From IMG/VR virus record IMGVR_UViG_3300020436_000111, positions 1-22,055 of that record: a stretch of DNA of 22,055 bases. The stretch is one strand, 5' to 3'. The stretch's first letter is position 1. Each line of letters begins with the position of its first letter. This DNA is from a virus. This document shows, piece after piece, positions 1 through 6,630 of the stretch. The notes beneath the pieces are model-generated. The model did no database searches. It worked only from the letters and a program-made list of their open reading frames with translations, and was not told the DNA's origin. The translations under genes were made by a program, and so were the position numbers.

Positions 1-202
1 GTAATGTGTAAGGGGACTTACTAGGTTACAGGGATATAATGGGTTGTTGTGGGACGAAGTGGTATTAGGTGGGGAATAAGTGGGTGAAAGGTGGTAAGTT
101 CTTATATATACGTGTGACGTAGATGTCAAGTGGTGTGATACCCATGCATACTTCGCCCCGTTTGTCAAGCAGAAAAAAAATAAAAAAAGATGTCGATTTT
201 GC
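1..202. other. non-coding G/T-rich stretch
   Basis: I see no ORF with a ribosome site on either strand. The first 120 bases are rich in G and T, with repeated GTGG/GGTGG words and few C. From about 170 the stretch becomes A-rich (runs of A at 173-188), leading into the TCGATTTT box of the promoter at 203. The A-rich part probably acts as an UP element. I cannot assign a function to 1-165; it could be the end of an upstream non-coding region. Confidence 0.5.
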
Positions 203-230
203 TTGACTTCTGCGCTCAGTATGCTATTAT
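203..230 (+). promoter_or_regulatory. sigma70-type promoter P1
   Basis: A -35 box TTGACT (203-208) and a -10 box TATTAT (225-230) are 16 bases apart; TG at 222-223 makes it an extended -10. It is preceded by an A-tract and the word TCGATTTT-n-CTTGAC, which also occurs at the promoter upstream of the MoxR gene (834) and in weaker form at 2036. The predicted start near 237-240 falls exactly at the first hairpin of the structured region downstream. Confidence 0.75.
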
Positions 231-236
231 GTATAT

Positions 237-785
237 GAAGGGTGAGGGGAGAGAGACTTCCCGCCCGAAGGAGGCTGACAGAAAAATGCGATGACATGGG
301 CGTGCTCCTTGGTTGCCTTGGAGACTTGCCGCTTCAAAAGATGACCCGGTAATCCTATTCGCTGCGGTGAGGGAGACGGGGAAGCGGTAGTGACGGTGAT
401 TAGCCCCCACTTCTGGTAGCAGCAAAATCACTAATTGAAGCGCCGAGATTAAGGGTGCTCTTAGGGAGAGAGGATGACTGAAGAAGAAGTAGCGGAAGCA
501 GTTGAAGATTATTTGTTCTGGCGCGAGGCGCTAGGACTGGAATAGCCACAGAGGGTCAGTGACTACTGGACTAACAGAGCGAACCTGCCGGTAGTCACGC
601 CTCGACTAACATTTACAAGTGGGGAGTGCAGACCAGAGCGGATAGTTAGTAAGTCTTACGAGCAATAAGACTATCCCGTGGTTGCGTAAGCGTGATTCTG
701 AAGACCGTGATTGGGGACCGATTGGAAACTTAGCGAGAGGAATCGTGTAGGCTGCACTCAGTTAGGGTAGCGTGGGAGCCCTAAC
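237..785 (+). ncRNA. candidate large structured RNA, about 550 nt
   Basis: The stretch starts at promoter P1 and lacks a convincing long gene. It holds many complementary segments: a 5' hairpin (240-266, GGGGA/TTCCC plus GGG/CCC); a 7-bp stem with GAG triloop (518-524/528-534); an 11-bp stem (559-569/588-598, one G-U pair); AGTCTTA/TAAGACT (652-658/666-672); an 8-bp long-range helix GAGTGCAG/CTGCACTC (624-631/752-759) closing a multibranch region; and a final GTTAGGG/CCCTAAC hairpin (761-767/779-785). No poly-U tract follows, so the 3' end is uncertain. Large ornate phage RNAs such as GOLLD and ROOL are known, but I cannot match this one to them. I rejected tmRNA, RNase P RNA and group I intron because their core motifs are absent. 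A small ORF (473-544) lies inside. Confidence 0.5.
473..544 (+). CDS. possible 23-residue acidic microprotein
   Basis: ATG at 473 follows a purine-rich GGGAGAGAGG, and 23 codons run to TAG. The peptide starts MTEEEVAEAVEDYLF and looks like an acidic amphipathic helix, which is protein-like. However, it overlaps a perfect 7-bp hairpin at 518-534 and lies within the candidate structured RNA, so the frame may be incidental. Too short to judge by length. It could also be a leader peptide inside the RNA. I recognise no family. Confidence 0.3.
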
Positions 786-833
786 AACCTTTCATAAAAT
801 AATAAAAAAAAGAAAAAAACTCGTCGATTTTAC

Positions 834-862
834 TTGACATTACCGTCTAATTATGATGTAAT
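834..862 (+). promoter_or_regulatory. sigma70-type promoter P2 for the MoxR gene
   Basis: TTGACA (834-839), a 17-base spacer and TGTAAT (857-862). Upstream are a long A-rich tract (797-819) and the word TCGATTTT shared with P1. Downstream is ATGTAAG, also seen after the promoters at 2036 and 9319. The region from 786 to 919 holds nothing else apart from the leader and the ribosome site GGGAGG of the next gene. Confidence 0.8.
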
Positions 863-919
863 GTACATGTAAGAGAGAGAGGGAAATGGTTCCCTGCTCA
901 AGACCGGGAGGTTGTTACT

Positions 920-1984
920 ATGGCTATTGATTTCAAAACCTTCAACACTGTTGCTCCGCTGGTTGCGGATGCACGATACCCGGTCTTGCTCCGTGGTCGC
1001 CATGGTATTGGTAAATCTTGCGTGGTTTATCAGTTCGCCAAGACAGTGGGTCTTCCCGTTGTTGAGCGTCGCGCATCGCAGATGACCGAAGGTGACCTTG
1101 TTGGTTTGCCTGTCATCGATGAGGTTCGCGGAACCACTACTTTCAATCCTCCTGACTGGTACAAGGCAGCTTGTGAAGCGCCTGTGGTGCTGTTCTTGGA
1201 TGAGGTTGACCGAGCTACTCCAGAGGTCCGACAGGGCATCTTCGAGTTGACCGACTCGCGTAAGCTAAATGGTCATGCTCTCCACGAGGATACTCAGATC
1301 TTCGCTGCTGTTAACGGTGGTGAGCACGGTGCTGAATATCAGGTTGGGGAAATGGACCCAGCCGAGCTTGACCGTTGGACGGTCTACGATATTGAGCCTA
1401 CCGTTGAGGACTGGCTTGATTGGGCTAAGGGTAATGTTGAAGAGGTCGTTTGGGACTTCATCAATCAGAACCGTGGTCACCTTGAGCACAAAGAGGCTTT
1501 CGAGCCTAATAAAAAATACCCTTCGCGTCGTAGCTGGGACCGCTTCTCGCAAACGGTTCAAAAGGGTGGGCTCTTCGGTGAGACTCCAGAGTTCGGTTTG
1601 CTCTTCAACGTGGCAACTGGGTTTGTCGGGTTTGAGGCTGCGGTTGCCTTCACTGACTTCGCCAAGAACTGGGAACGTCAGGTGACTGTGGATGACATCC
1701 TTGAGGGCAAGGTCGAAAAGACCGCTGACTTCACCATGAATGAGCACTGTGCTCTGATTGAGAAAGTTGGTGCTTCGGGTCGAATCGAGGCTGGTCTTGA
1801 GGACTCCGAGCTTGAAGCTCTGGGTGCCTACTTCATCGCGATTCCGGGTGAAGCGGCTATGAAGCTCTGGAACACGGTTGCTAGCGCTGATAAGGACGCC
1901 ACAATCAAGCTCCATGGGTGCGTGGTTGATGGGGTTAAGGTCGGTGACCACCTCACTAAGCTCTTGGTTGGCGATAACGCCTAA
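920..1984 (+). CDS. MoxR-type AAA+ ATPase
   Basis: A 354-residue cytoplasmic AAA+ protein. Walker A is GRHGIGKS at residues 26-33 and Walker B is VVLFLDEVD at about 89-97 (D94, E95), followed by a sensor-1 asparagine in FAAVNGG. The conserved block around DLVGLP and the motif FNPPDW between the Walker boxes are typical of MoxR/RavA-like ATPases, which act as chaperones that remodel or insert metal into VWA-domain partners. The start is set by GGGAGG nine bases upstream. The next gene encodes a metallopeptidase-like/VWA protein, the usual neighbour of MoxR proteins, so the two probably act as a pair. It has its own promoter (834) and a terminator (1994). The exact phage role is unknown. The family call is strong and the substrate is inference. 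Confidence 0.88.
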   Translation: MAIDFKTFNTVAPLVADARYPVLLRGRHGIGKSCVVYQFAKTVGLPVVERRASQMTEGDLVGLPVIDEVRGTTTFNPPDWYKAACEAPVVLFLDEVDRATPEVRQGIFELTDSRKLNGHALHEDTQIFAAVNGGEHGAEYQVGEMDPAELDRWTVYDIEPTVEDWLDWAKGNVEEVVWDFINQNRGHLEHKEAFEPNKKYPSRRSWDRFSQTVQKGGLFGETPEFGLLFNVATGFVGFEAAVAFTDFAKNWERQVTVDDILEGKVEKTADFTMNEHCALIEKVGASGRIEAGLEDSELEALGAYFIAIPGEAAMKLWNTVASADKDATIKLHGCVVDGVKVGDHLTKLLVGDNA

Positions 1985-1993
1985 AGTCGGGTG

Positions 1994-2033
1994 GCGAGGG
2001 GAAGAAAAAAAAGACTTCCCCTTGTCGCTTTTT
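1994..2033 (+). terminator. hairpin terminator with A-rich loop
   Basis: GGGGAAG (1998-2004) pairs with CTTCCCC (2015-2021). An outer GCGA/TCGC helix (1994-1997/2025-2028) extends it, and five T follow (2029-2033). It lies directly after the MoxR stop codon. Its loop is a run of eight A that also sits where an UP element of the next promoter (-35 at 2036) would be. Confidence 0.7.
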
Positions 2034-2035
2034 CC

Positions 2036-2064
2036 TTGACATTATAGCCTATTTATGGTGTAAT
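2036..2064 (+). promoter_or_regulatory. sigma70-type promoter P3 for the VWA gene
   Basis: TTGACA (2036-2041), a 17-base spacer and TGTAAT (2059-2064), then ATGTAAGGAGG. The downstream word contains the ribosome site of the next gene. Same design as the promoter at 834. It overlaps the end of the preceding terminator. Confidence 0.8.
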
Positions 2065-2091
2065 GACAATGTAAGGAGGTTCTGAGAGAAC

Positions 2092-3321
2092 ATGACTTTT
2101 GATTTGAACATGCACGTTACTCGATTGCTCCGCGATGAGCCCTTCTTCGCTGAGTTGTCGCGGAAGATGGATAAGCGGTCCAGCAAGACCATTCCTACTG
2201 CTGGTGTTCGGGTTAACCCTGATACTGCCCAGTTCGAGATGCTTTACAATCCTGAGTTCTTTCAAGGACTTACAGACGCCCAGCGAAAGGGTGTCCTAAT
2301 TCACGAGTTCTACCATTGTGTGTTCCAGCACGTCACTGAGCGTAAGCCTGACAATGTGGATCCCAAAGAGTGGAACATCTGCGCTGACCTTGCTATCAAC
2401 GATATCATTGGGGCTGTTAACCTGCCTGATGGCTGCTGCGTTCCCGGCGTTGGTCCGTTCGCTGAGTACCCTCACAAGAAGACTGGTGAGTGGTATGTCG
2501 ATTTCCGTAAGAAGCTCCGTGACGAGAACGAGCAGGAAGGTGGCAATGGCGAAGGTCAGGAAGGTGCTGGTGAGCCCGGAGAAGCCGGTGGAAAACCCAA
2601 TGGAAACGAGGGGTTAGGAGAGGGCGATGGAGCCAACTTCGATAGCCACGATGACTGGGGTGACAACGGCGGTGCTGATGCTGCTACCCAAGAGATTGCC
2701 AAAGAGCGCCTTAAGGAACATTTAAAAGATGCTGTCCAAGAGGGCACTAAGAAAGGCTTCGGGTCGGTTTCGGCTGAGGTAAGAAAAGATATTATTGAAA
2801 AGCTGACTCCCAAGGTTGATTGGAAAAAGGTGCTTCGATACTTCGTTAAGACCTCTACCAGAGCCCATAAGAGCAGTACGGTAAAGCGGGTTAACCGACG
2901 ATACGCTTACATCCATCCCGGTCGCAAGGTAAATCGGACGGCTAATATTGCAGTCAGCATCGACCAGAGTGGGTCGGTTAGCGACCAAATGCTTGCAGCG
3001 TTCTTCAGTGAGCTAAACAAGCTGAGTGAGCTAGCAGAGTTCACGGTTATTCCCTTCGATACCAAGGTTGCCGAGGATAAGGTCTACGTCTGGAAGAAGG
3101 GTGAGAAGAAGAAGTGGGAACGAGTGCTCTACGGAGGTACCTGCTTTGAGGCTCCTACTGACTATGTGAATAAAGGAAATTTTGATGGTCACATTGTCCT
3201 GACTGACATGTGCGCTCCCAAGCCTAAGAAGAGCCGTGTGCAGCGCATGTGGATGACTGATGGGTACAATGCTAAGAACCCTTACTTCAAAACCAACGAG
3301 AAGGTGATTGCTGTCGACTAA
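2092..3321 (+). CDS. DUF2201-like metallopeptidase / VWA protein
   Basis: 409 residues in three parts. The N-terminal domain carries HEFYH at residues 71-75 (HExxH zinc motif) after a short YNPEFF segment, as in the DUF2201 putative metallopeptidases. A low-complexity linker of Gly, Glu, Asp and Asn runs from about 147 to 190. The C-terminal domain is VWA-like, with DQSGSVS at 291-297 (MIDAS DxSxS), followed by YGGTCF and LTDMCAP as likely further MIDAS residues. VWA proteins with MoxR ATPases form metal-dependent remodelling pairs, and the adjacent upstream MoxR gene supports this. The start follows AAGGAGG about 15 bases upstream, further than usual. Its own promoter lies at 2036. Substrate unknown. 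Confidence 0.85.
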   Translation: MTFDLNMHVTRLLRDEPFFAELSRKMDKRSSKTIPTAGVRVNPDTAQFEMLYNPEFFQGLTDAQRKGVLIHEFYHCVFQHVTERKPDNVDPKEWNICADLAINDIIGAVNLPDGCCVPGVGPFAEYPHKKTGEWYVDFRKKLRDENEQEGGNGEGQEGAGEPGEAGGKPNGNEGLGEGDGANFDSHDDWGDNGGADAATQEIAKERLKEHLKDAVQEGTKKGFGSVSAEVRKDIIEKLTPKVDWKKVLRYFVKTSTRAHKSSTVKRVNRRYAYIHPGRKVNRTANIAVSIDQSGSVSDQMLAAFFSELNKLSELAEFTVIPFDTKVAEDKVYVWKKGEKKKWERVLYGGTCFEAPTDYVNKGNFDGHIVLTDMCAPKPKKSRVQRMWMTDGYNAKNPYFKTNEKVIAVD

Positions 3322-3368
3322 GATATGGTCGAGGGTAATAAAAAGAAAACTTAAAAAAGAGGTTGACA

Positions 3369-3566
3369 ATGAACACAGTAGATGCTATAGGTAGGTATGA
3401 GAGTGGACAGATGGAAGAGGAGGAACAGGTTGAGTTCTTCCAGCACCTCGTGGACACAGGGGTTGTGTGGAGCCTGCAAGGACACTACGGTCGCACAGCC
3501 TCATGGATGATTAACGAAGGACTAGTAAGGGTAGGTAAGGAGAGAGAGGAGAAGCAAGCAGAGTAA
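3369..3566 (+). CDS. small conserved phage protein
   Basis: 65 residues starting at ATG 3369, six bases after AGAGG; a TTG at 3363 is an in-frame alternative. The sequence has an acidic patch (EEEEQVEFFQHLVD) and the segments GVVWSLQGHYGRTASWMI and NEGLV. I recognise this pattern (DAI-x-YE-x-G, FQ-x-LVDTG-x-W-x-LQG-x-YGR) from small proteins widespread in tailed phages, with no known function. It follows the VWA gene by about 45 bases with only an AT-rich gap and may be read through from P3. Confidence 0.75.
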   Translation: MNTVDAIGRYESGQMEEEEQVEFFQHLVDTGVVWSLQGHYGRTASWMINEGLVRVGKEREEKQAE

Positions 3567-3572
3567 GCAAGA

Positions 3573-3611
3573 GGGTGGGGGCCCACCCCCCCGGCCACCC
3601 CCCCTAGGGGG
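3573..3611. repeat. palindromic poly-G/poly-C tract
   Basis: Two perfect palindromes lie side by side: GGGTGGG-GG-CCCACCC (3573-3588) and CCCCC-TA-GGGGG (3600-3611), with C runs of seven between and within them. Further G and C runs follow to about 3649. On the minus strand the tract has at least three runs of G, including two of seven, that could form a G-quadruplex. The 160-base gap 3567-3726 holds no other recognisable feature besides the ribosome site of the next gene. The hairpin may terminate transcription, though there is no T-tract. Confidence 0.6.
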
Positions 3612-3726
3612 TATGGGGGTAGTACCGGAATCTATCTCCCACCCCCCGCCTACTACTCCACCTGCCGACCATATGCACGTTCAACACGCGGGTAATTTTT
3701 TTGAGATTTTTGACTTTGGAGAGAAC

Positions 3727-4008
3727 ATGAGAGACAATCACTTCGTAGGACTCGGTGACTTTATCGAGATTGAAGTAGACCACGTAAGCCGCATTATTCG
3801 CAATACCGAACATGAGAATATTCGATGGACCTTCCCTAACGGCTATGGTGGCTCCCTAGCGTGCAACCAGATGACCTATGGATATCCAGAGTTCGCAGTA
3901 TTGAAGAATGACAAATTTGACTACGACACCGACATCACGAATGATGTAATCCGACCCGTGAGCCCATCCGAGGTTCAAGACTTTCTCAATAAGCTAAAGA
4001 GGCTATAA
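3727..4008 (+). CDS. small phage protein, paralogue of the gene at 4808
   Basis: 93 residues. The start at ATG 3727 is chosen because GGAGAG lies just upstream; the frame is open further upstream only because the G/C tract lacks stops. The core is IRWTFPNGYGGSLA, then PEFAVLKND, then ITNDVIR and SEVQDFLNKLKRL. The same block appears in the protein at 4808-5092 (WAFNNGYGISMA, PEAAVIKVD, SITNDT, SEAQELFRRVKKL). The W-x-F-x-NGYG family is common in tailed phages and has no known function. Confidence 0.75.
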   Translation: MRDNHFVGLGDFIEIEVDHVSRIIRNTEHENIRWTFPNGYGGSLACNQMTYGYPEFAVLKNDKFDYDTDITNDVIRPVSPSEVQDFLNKLKRL

Positions 4009-4009
4009 A

Positions 4010-4222
4010 ATGTATAAAATGATAGACGGCACAAAAATTGATCTTCCAGTTTTACCAGACTTTAACGCGATGCGCCTTAAATACCGTGTAGACATGTCAG
4101 ACGACCCTATCCAAAAGGAAATGCACCAAGCGCTCCTAGCCGGATACCTTAAAGGCGACATTACAGTAGAACATGACGCATGGACAGGCGAGCTTCTATT
4201 CAGCGCCGCAGAGATTAACTAA
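4010..4222 (+). CDS. unrecognised small protein
   Basis: 70 residues, start ATG one base after the previous stop, with AGAGG seven bases upstream inside the preceding gene. No membrane segment or known motif. The middle (MSDDPIQKEMHQALLAGYLKGDITV) looks helical. Its position in a tightly spaced operon of small phage genes supports expression. Function unknown. Confidence 0.65.
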   Translation: MYKMIDGTKIDLPVLPDFNAMRLKYRVDMSDDPIQKEMHQALLAGYLKGDITVEHDAWTGELLFSAAEIN

Positions 4223-4234
4223 CAGGAGTAATAG

Positions 4235-4546
4235 ATGTCATCTAAAATTGACTATGAAATGATTGGTCAAACAATCGGCAAACTATGTGCCGAGAAAAAC
4301 GCTGCCTACGGCGACTCGTTCGGGCAGTCATGTAGGATCTTGGAGGTCCTATATCCAGAAGGGATAAAACCCAACCAATATCGAGATGCGCTAGCAATCA
4401 CTCGCGTGATTGACAAGCTGTTTAGGCTCGCTAACCAGAAGGATGCTTTTGGAGAGAGCCCATGGAGAGACATTTGCGGCTATGCCATTCTAGGCGTAGC
4501 TAATGATGAGTGTGAGCATACTAAAAACAAACTAGGAGGTAAATAG
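4235..4546 (+). CDS. conserved phage protein, possibly Nmad1/DUF1599-like
   Basis: 103 residues, start ATG nine bases after AGGAG. The motifs EKNAAYGDSF, RILEVLYPEGI, RVIDKLFRLANQKDAFGESP and WRDICGYAILG are typical of a small helical phage protein family that I associate with DUF1599 (nucleotide modification associated domain 1) and with all-alpha NTP pyrophosphohydrolase-like folds. The spaced E, N, D and K residues could form a metal-nucleotide site. A role in nucleotide metabolism is therefore possible but is inference. The next gene follows after one base. Confidence 0.65.
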   Translation: MSSKIDYEMIGQTIGKLCAEKNAAYGDSFGQSCRILEVLYPEGIKPNQYRDALAITRVIDKLFRLANQKDAFGESPWRDICGYAILGVANDECEHTKNKLGGK

Positions 4547-4547
4547 T

Positions 4548-4751
4548 ATGGCTAGGAACTTAACAAGAGAAGAGGAAGAGGCGCTCATGGAAGAGTGGCT
4601 AAAGACTAATACGCCTACAAGGCTTGCGCCAGACCCGAGGCTTTCAGAAGACCCAGATACCGGCGTCATTTTTGATGAAACCGATATGAAAAATAAAAAG
4701 CGTGTTACAAACTATGTTAACACTTTACATAAACTATCGGATAGTGTATAA
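4548..4751 (+). CDS. unrecognised small acidic protein
   Basis: 67 residues, with a strong AGGAGG site overlapping the end of the previous gene. The N-terminus LTREEEEALMEEWLKT is acidic and helical; the rest is polar with no known motif. Its TAA stop overlaps an ATG at 4751 (TAATG), but I place the next gene's start further on, at 4808. Function unknown. Confidence 0.65.
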   Translation: MARNLTREEEEALMEEWLKTNTPTRLAPDPRLSEDPDTGVIFDETDMKNKKRVTNYVNTLHKLSDSV

Positions 4752-4807
4752 TGGGCGAAGGCGATGCATGGCTATTTCATACATGGCTAACCCAAAAGGA
4801 TAAAGAA

Positions 4808-5092
4808 ATGAATTTAATAGAAGAATATAAAGACCTAGACAGGTCATATATTGTAGAGAAGGTTAGTAATCCACACGTAAAGCGTATGGTATGGGCTTTT
4901 AATAATGGGTATGGCATCAGCATGGCTATGACACGGCTGAGTGCTATTCCAGAGGCGGCTGTTATCAAAGTTGATTCTCTGGAGCCTTTAAACTACACTG
5001 TAACGTATAGTACATCTATTACTAACGATACAGTTCCCGTGTCATGCCTTTCAGAAGCGCAGGAGCTTTTCCGGCGCGTCAAAAAACTATAG
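4808..5092 (+). CDS. small phage protein, paralogue of the gene at 3727
   Basis: 94 residues from ATG 4808, eight bases after AAGGA. An upstream in-frame ATG at 4751 overlaps the previous stop and would add 19 residues; 4808 is preferred because it gives the same length as the paralogue at 3727-4008. Shared blocks: W-x-F-x-NGYG-x-S-x-A, PE-x-AV-x-K-x-D, ITND, SE-x-Q-x-(8)-K-x-L. The two copies have diverged strongly and are separated by three genes. Function unknown. Confidence 0.75.
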   Translation: MNLIEEYKDLDRSYIVEKVSNPHVKRMVWAFNNGYGISMAMTRLSAIPEAAVIKVDSLEPLNYTVTYSTSITNDTVPVSCLSEAQELFRRVKKL

Positions 5093-5101
5093 GAGTATAA
5101 A

Positions 5102-5221
5102 GTGAAGTATATGTTTCAAAACTTTTTAGATAAGACCCGCCTTAATCGCATGGTTACAAGGTGGGAAGTGCTTTTGGTGTTGGGCTTGGTTATCGCCCTC
5201 CGCACTTGCACGGGAGTATAA
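5102..5221 (+). CDS. 39-residue single-span membrane microprotein
   Basis: A GTG start six bases after AGGAG. The N-terminal half is basic (DKTRLNRMVTRWE) and the C-terminal half is a hydrophobic span (VLLVLGLVIALRTC). By the positive-inside rule the N-terminus would stay in the cytoplasm. Too short for family recognition. The good ribosome site, exact fit between neighbours and sensible topology support it. Confidence 0.6.
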   Translation: MKYMFQNFLDKTRLNRMVTRWEVLLVLGLVIALRTCTGV

Positions 5222-5222
5222 T

Positions 5223-5390
5223 ATGCATATGGTTTGGACTGTCGTTTTAAAAAATGGTGATAAGAAGGTGTTTTCCGGTCCTGCGGATACCGAACCTTGC
5301 CTAGCTCACCTTGAAGCACAAAACGTCCGTAGAGATGCAATTGCGGTGCTTGTGCGTGGTGATCACATGAACAGGATTGCATATCCGTGA
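5223..5390 (+). CDS. 55-residue unrecognised protein
   Basis: ATG at 5223 follows GGGAG by six bases, a site lying within the end of the preceding microgene. The protein reads as a small beta-rich domain (VWTVVLKNGDKKVFSG, then a helix PCLAHLEAQNV, then AIAVLVRGD). The stop overlaps the GTG start of the next gene (GTGA), so the two are probably translationally coupled. No family recognised. Confidence 0.65.
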   Translation: MHMVWTVVLKNGDKKVFSGPADTEPCLAHLEAQNVRRDAIAVLVRGDHMNRIAYP

Positions 5391-5707
5391 ACGAACGACG
5401 AGAATGGAGGCTAGCTAGCGCCTATGGGCGTCCACTAGAAATGGAGATTGAAGGTGAATTTTTCACCGACTATTCCGTTGAGTGGATGGAGGCGGTTAGA
5501 AGGTCCCAAGTTGGTCGTATAATCACACAAGAAGGCGTTGCCAAGGGTGGCTTGGTATTATCTTATAAAAATGGTATACACCAAGTCGCCCTAGGTGACG
5601 GACAAACGCTTAATCTGGTTTGGGTATGGACTAGCGAGAATAAAAAAGACCCAGCCGGCGTATCATCGTCTGGTTGGCAAATGTATAAGGAGAAAGATAA
5701 TGAATAA
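5387..5707 (+). CDS. unrecognised 106-residue protein
   Basis: The GTG start overlaps the stop of the previous gene (GTGA), with no strong ribosome site of its own, so coupling is likely. Acidic N-terminus (EMEIEGEFF), then mixed beta-like sequence ending in VWVWTSENKKDPAGVSSSGW. No signal peptide, membrane span or known motif. Function unknown. Confidence 0.6.
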   Translation: MNERREWRLASAYGRPLEMEIEGEFFTDYSVEWMEAVRRSQVGRIITQEGVAKGGLVLSYKNGIHQVALGDGQTLNLVWVWTSENKKDPAGVSSSGWQMYKEKDNE

Positions 5708-5795
5708 GTATTTCGACAACACCGACATAACCTTTTTCAAGATTACTTTTGTAGTTGCGACTGTAATTAGCATGTTTACATGGTATGTCTTATAG
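5700..5795 (+). CDS. 31-residue membrane microprotein
   Basis: ATG at 5700 lies about seven bases after AAGGAG and overlaps the end of the preceding gene by eight bases. The peptide is one membrane span (ITFFKITFVVATVISMFTWYVL) after a short polar N-terminus. The frame is open further upstream, but only this start has a ribosome site. Its stop overlaps the ribosome site of the next gene. Function unknown. Confidence 0.6.
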   Translation: MNKYFDNTDITFFKITFVVATVISMFTWYVL

Positions 5796-5806
5796 GAGAT
5801 TTATAT

Positions 5807-6040
5807 ATGAGCGACGAAAACGACAAAGTTGAAAGTTATGCGGCTGCAATAGGAGCCGGTTTGGTTACGCTAGTATTCTTGCTAGCGTTTAGTCTTTATC
5901 TATTCCCTTGGATTATCCCATTTATCTGGGAACTACCCGAAGGTATGACGCCTGCATACTACGGAATCCTGCTTGCACTGGAGATGTCTGGTTTAGCTAA
6001 TAAATGGAAGCAAGCAAAAATGGATTACGAGGAAGAATAG
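5807..6040 (+). CDS. 77-residue membrane protein
   Basis: The start ATG 5807 follows AGGAG. An acidic soluble N-terminus (MSDENDKVESYA) is followed by a long hydrophobic stretch, about residues 13-41, with WIIPFIW at its end, then a possible second weak span (YYGILLALEM) and a charged tail KQAKMDYEEE. Probably one or two membrane spans. The N-terminal extension of this frame (from 5780) lacks a ribosome site. No family recognised. Confidence 0.65.
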   Translation: MSDENDKVESYAAAIGAGLVTLVFLLAFSLYLFPWIIPFIWELPEGMTPAYYGILLALEMSGLANKWKQAKMDYEEE

Positions 6041-6075
6041 GCAATTTACCTGTAAAAAAATTTTTAGAGGCGCGA

Positions 6076-6630
6076 ATGAACGATAAAAAAATAGATACGG
6101 ACATTGTTTGGGCTCCATGGATGCGAATTATGCTTCATGGGGCTGATTGTCTTGTAACACCAAGTGAGCCTGTCGAAGAATTTAATTCTGACTTAACCGA
6201 GTTGGCTCTCGACATGGGTCGAACTATGTATGCTGCGGGCGGCATCGGGTTAGCTGCTCCGCAAGTAGGTCACAACGTGCGGCTCATCGCTGTTGACTGC
6301 TCTCCCGATCAAGATGATATTCAATATCTTGTAAACCCCGAGATTGTTTCCTATGATGGTCACACTAATGGTGACGAAGGTTGTCTTTCGTTTCCGGGTC
6401 TTTCACTTACGGTAAGAAGACATAAGAACATTGAAGTCAAAGCGCAAAACTTAAAAGGAGAAGAGATCCGAATAAGTGCCGGTGGTTTGTTGTCTATTTG
6501 TATTCAACATGAAATTGACCATCTTGACGGAATCACATTCATTCAAAGAGTTAGTAGGCAAGTAAGGCGTGCCAACATGCGAAAGTGGGAACCAATGAAG
6601 ATATTAGAGGTGCAAAATGGAGACTATTGA
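6076..6630 (+). CDS. def: peptide deformylase
   Basis: A 184-residue metalloenzyme that removes the formyl group from the N-terminal formylmethionine of new proteins in the cytoplasm. All three family motifs are intact: GIGLAAPQ (56-63), EGCLS (101-105) and QHEIDH (144-149). These give the metal ligands C103, H145 and H149, the catalytic E146 and Q63. The length is close to bacterial enzymes, whereas many phage versions lack the C-terminal helix; here the tail extends about 35 residues past HEIDHLDG. Start 6076 follows AGAGG by five bases; the upstream extension overlaps the previous gene without a ribosome site. Marine phages often carry def, presumably to keep maturation of phage or photosystem proteins going. 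No host-specific clue is visible here. Confidence 0.93.
   Translation: MNDKKIDTDIVWAPWMRIMLHGADCLVTPSEPVEEFNSDLTELALDMGRTMYAAGGIGLAAPQVGHNVRLIAVDCSPDQDDIQYLVNPEIVSYDGHTNGDEGCLSFPGLSLTVRRHKNIEVKAQNLKGEEIRISAGGLLSICIQHEIDHLDGITFIQRVSRQVRRANMRKWEPMKILEVQNGDY

Noticed and set aside
237-790. Group I intron, tmRNA or RNase P RNA
   Set aside because: GGTCAGTGACTACTGG resembles the group I R element, but its partner lacks the S-element pattern and no split gene flanks it. The tmRNA ends and tag frame, and the RNase P core words, were not found.
1265-1951. 228-codon open frame on the minus strand opposite the MoxR gene
   Set aside because: It is an antisense shadow: the MoxR frame has clear AAA+ motifs, promoter and ribosome site, while the reverse frame has none and resembles no family.
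3363-3391. TTGACA-17-TATAGG spanning the start of the gene at 3369
   Set aside because: The boxes fit a promoter, but transcription would start inside the gene at 3369 and after its ribosome site. It could only serve downstream genes, and no leader features support this.
3613-3726. N-terminal extension of the gene at 3727 into the G/C tract
   Set aside because: The extension translates the poly-C/poly-G tract into Pro-rich nonsense and has no ribosome site; ATG 3727 with GGAGAG gives the same length as the paralogue.
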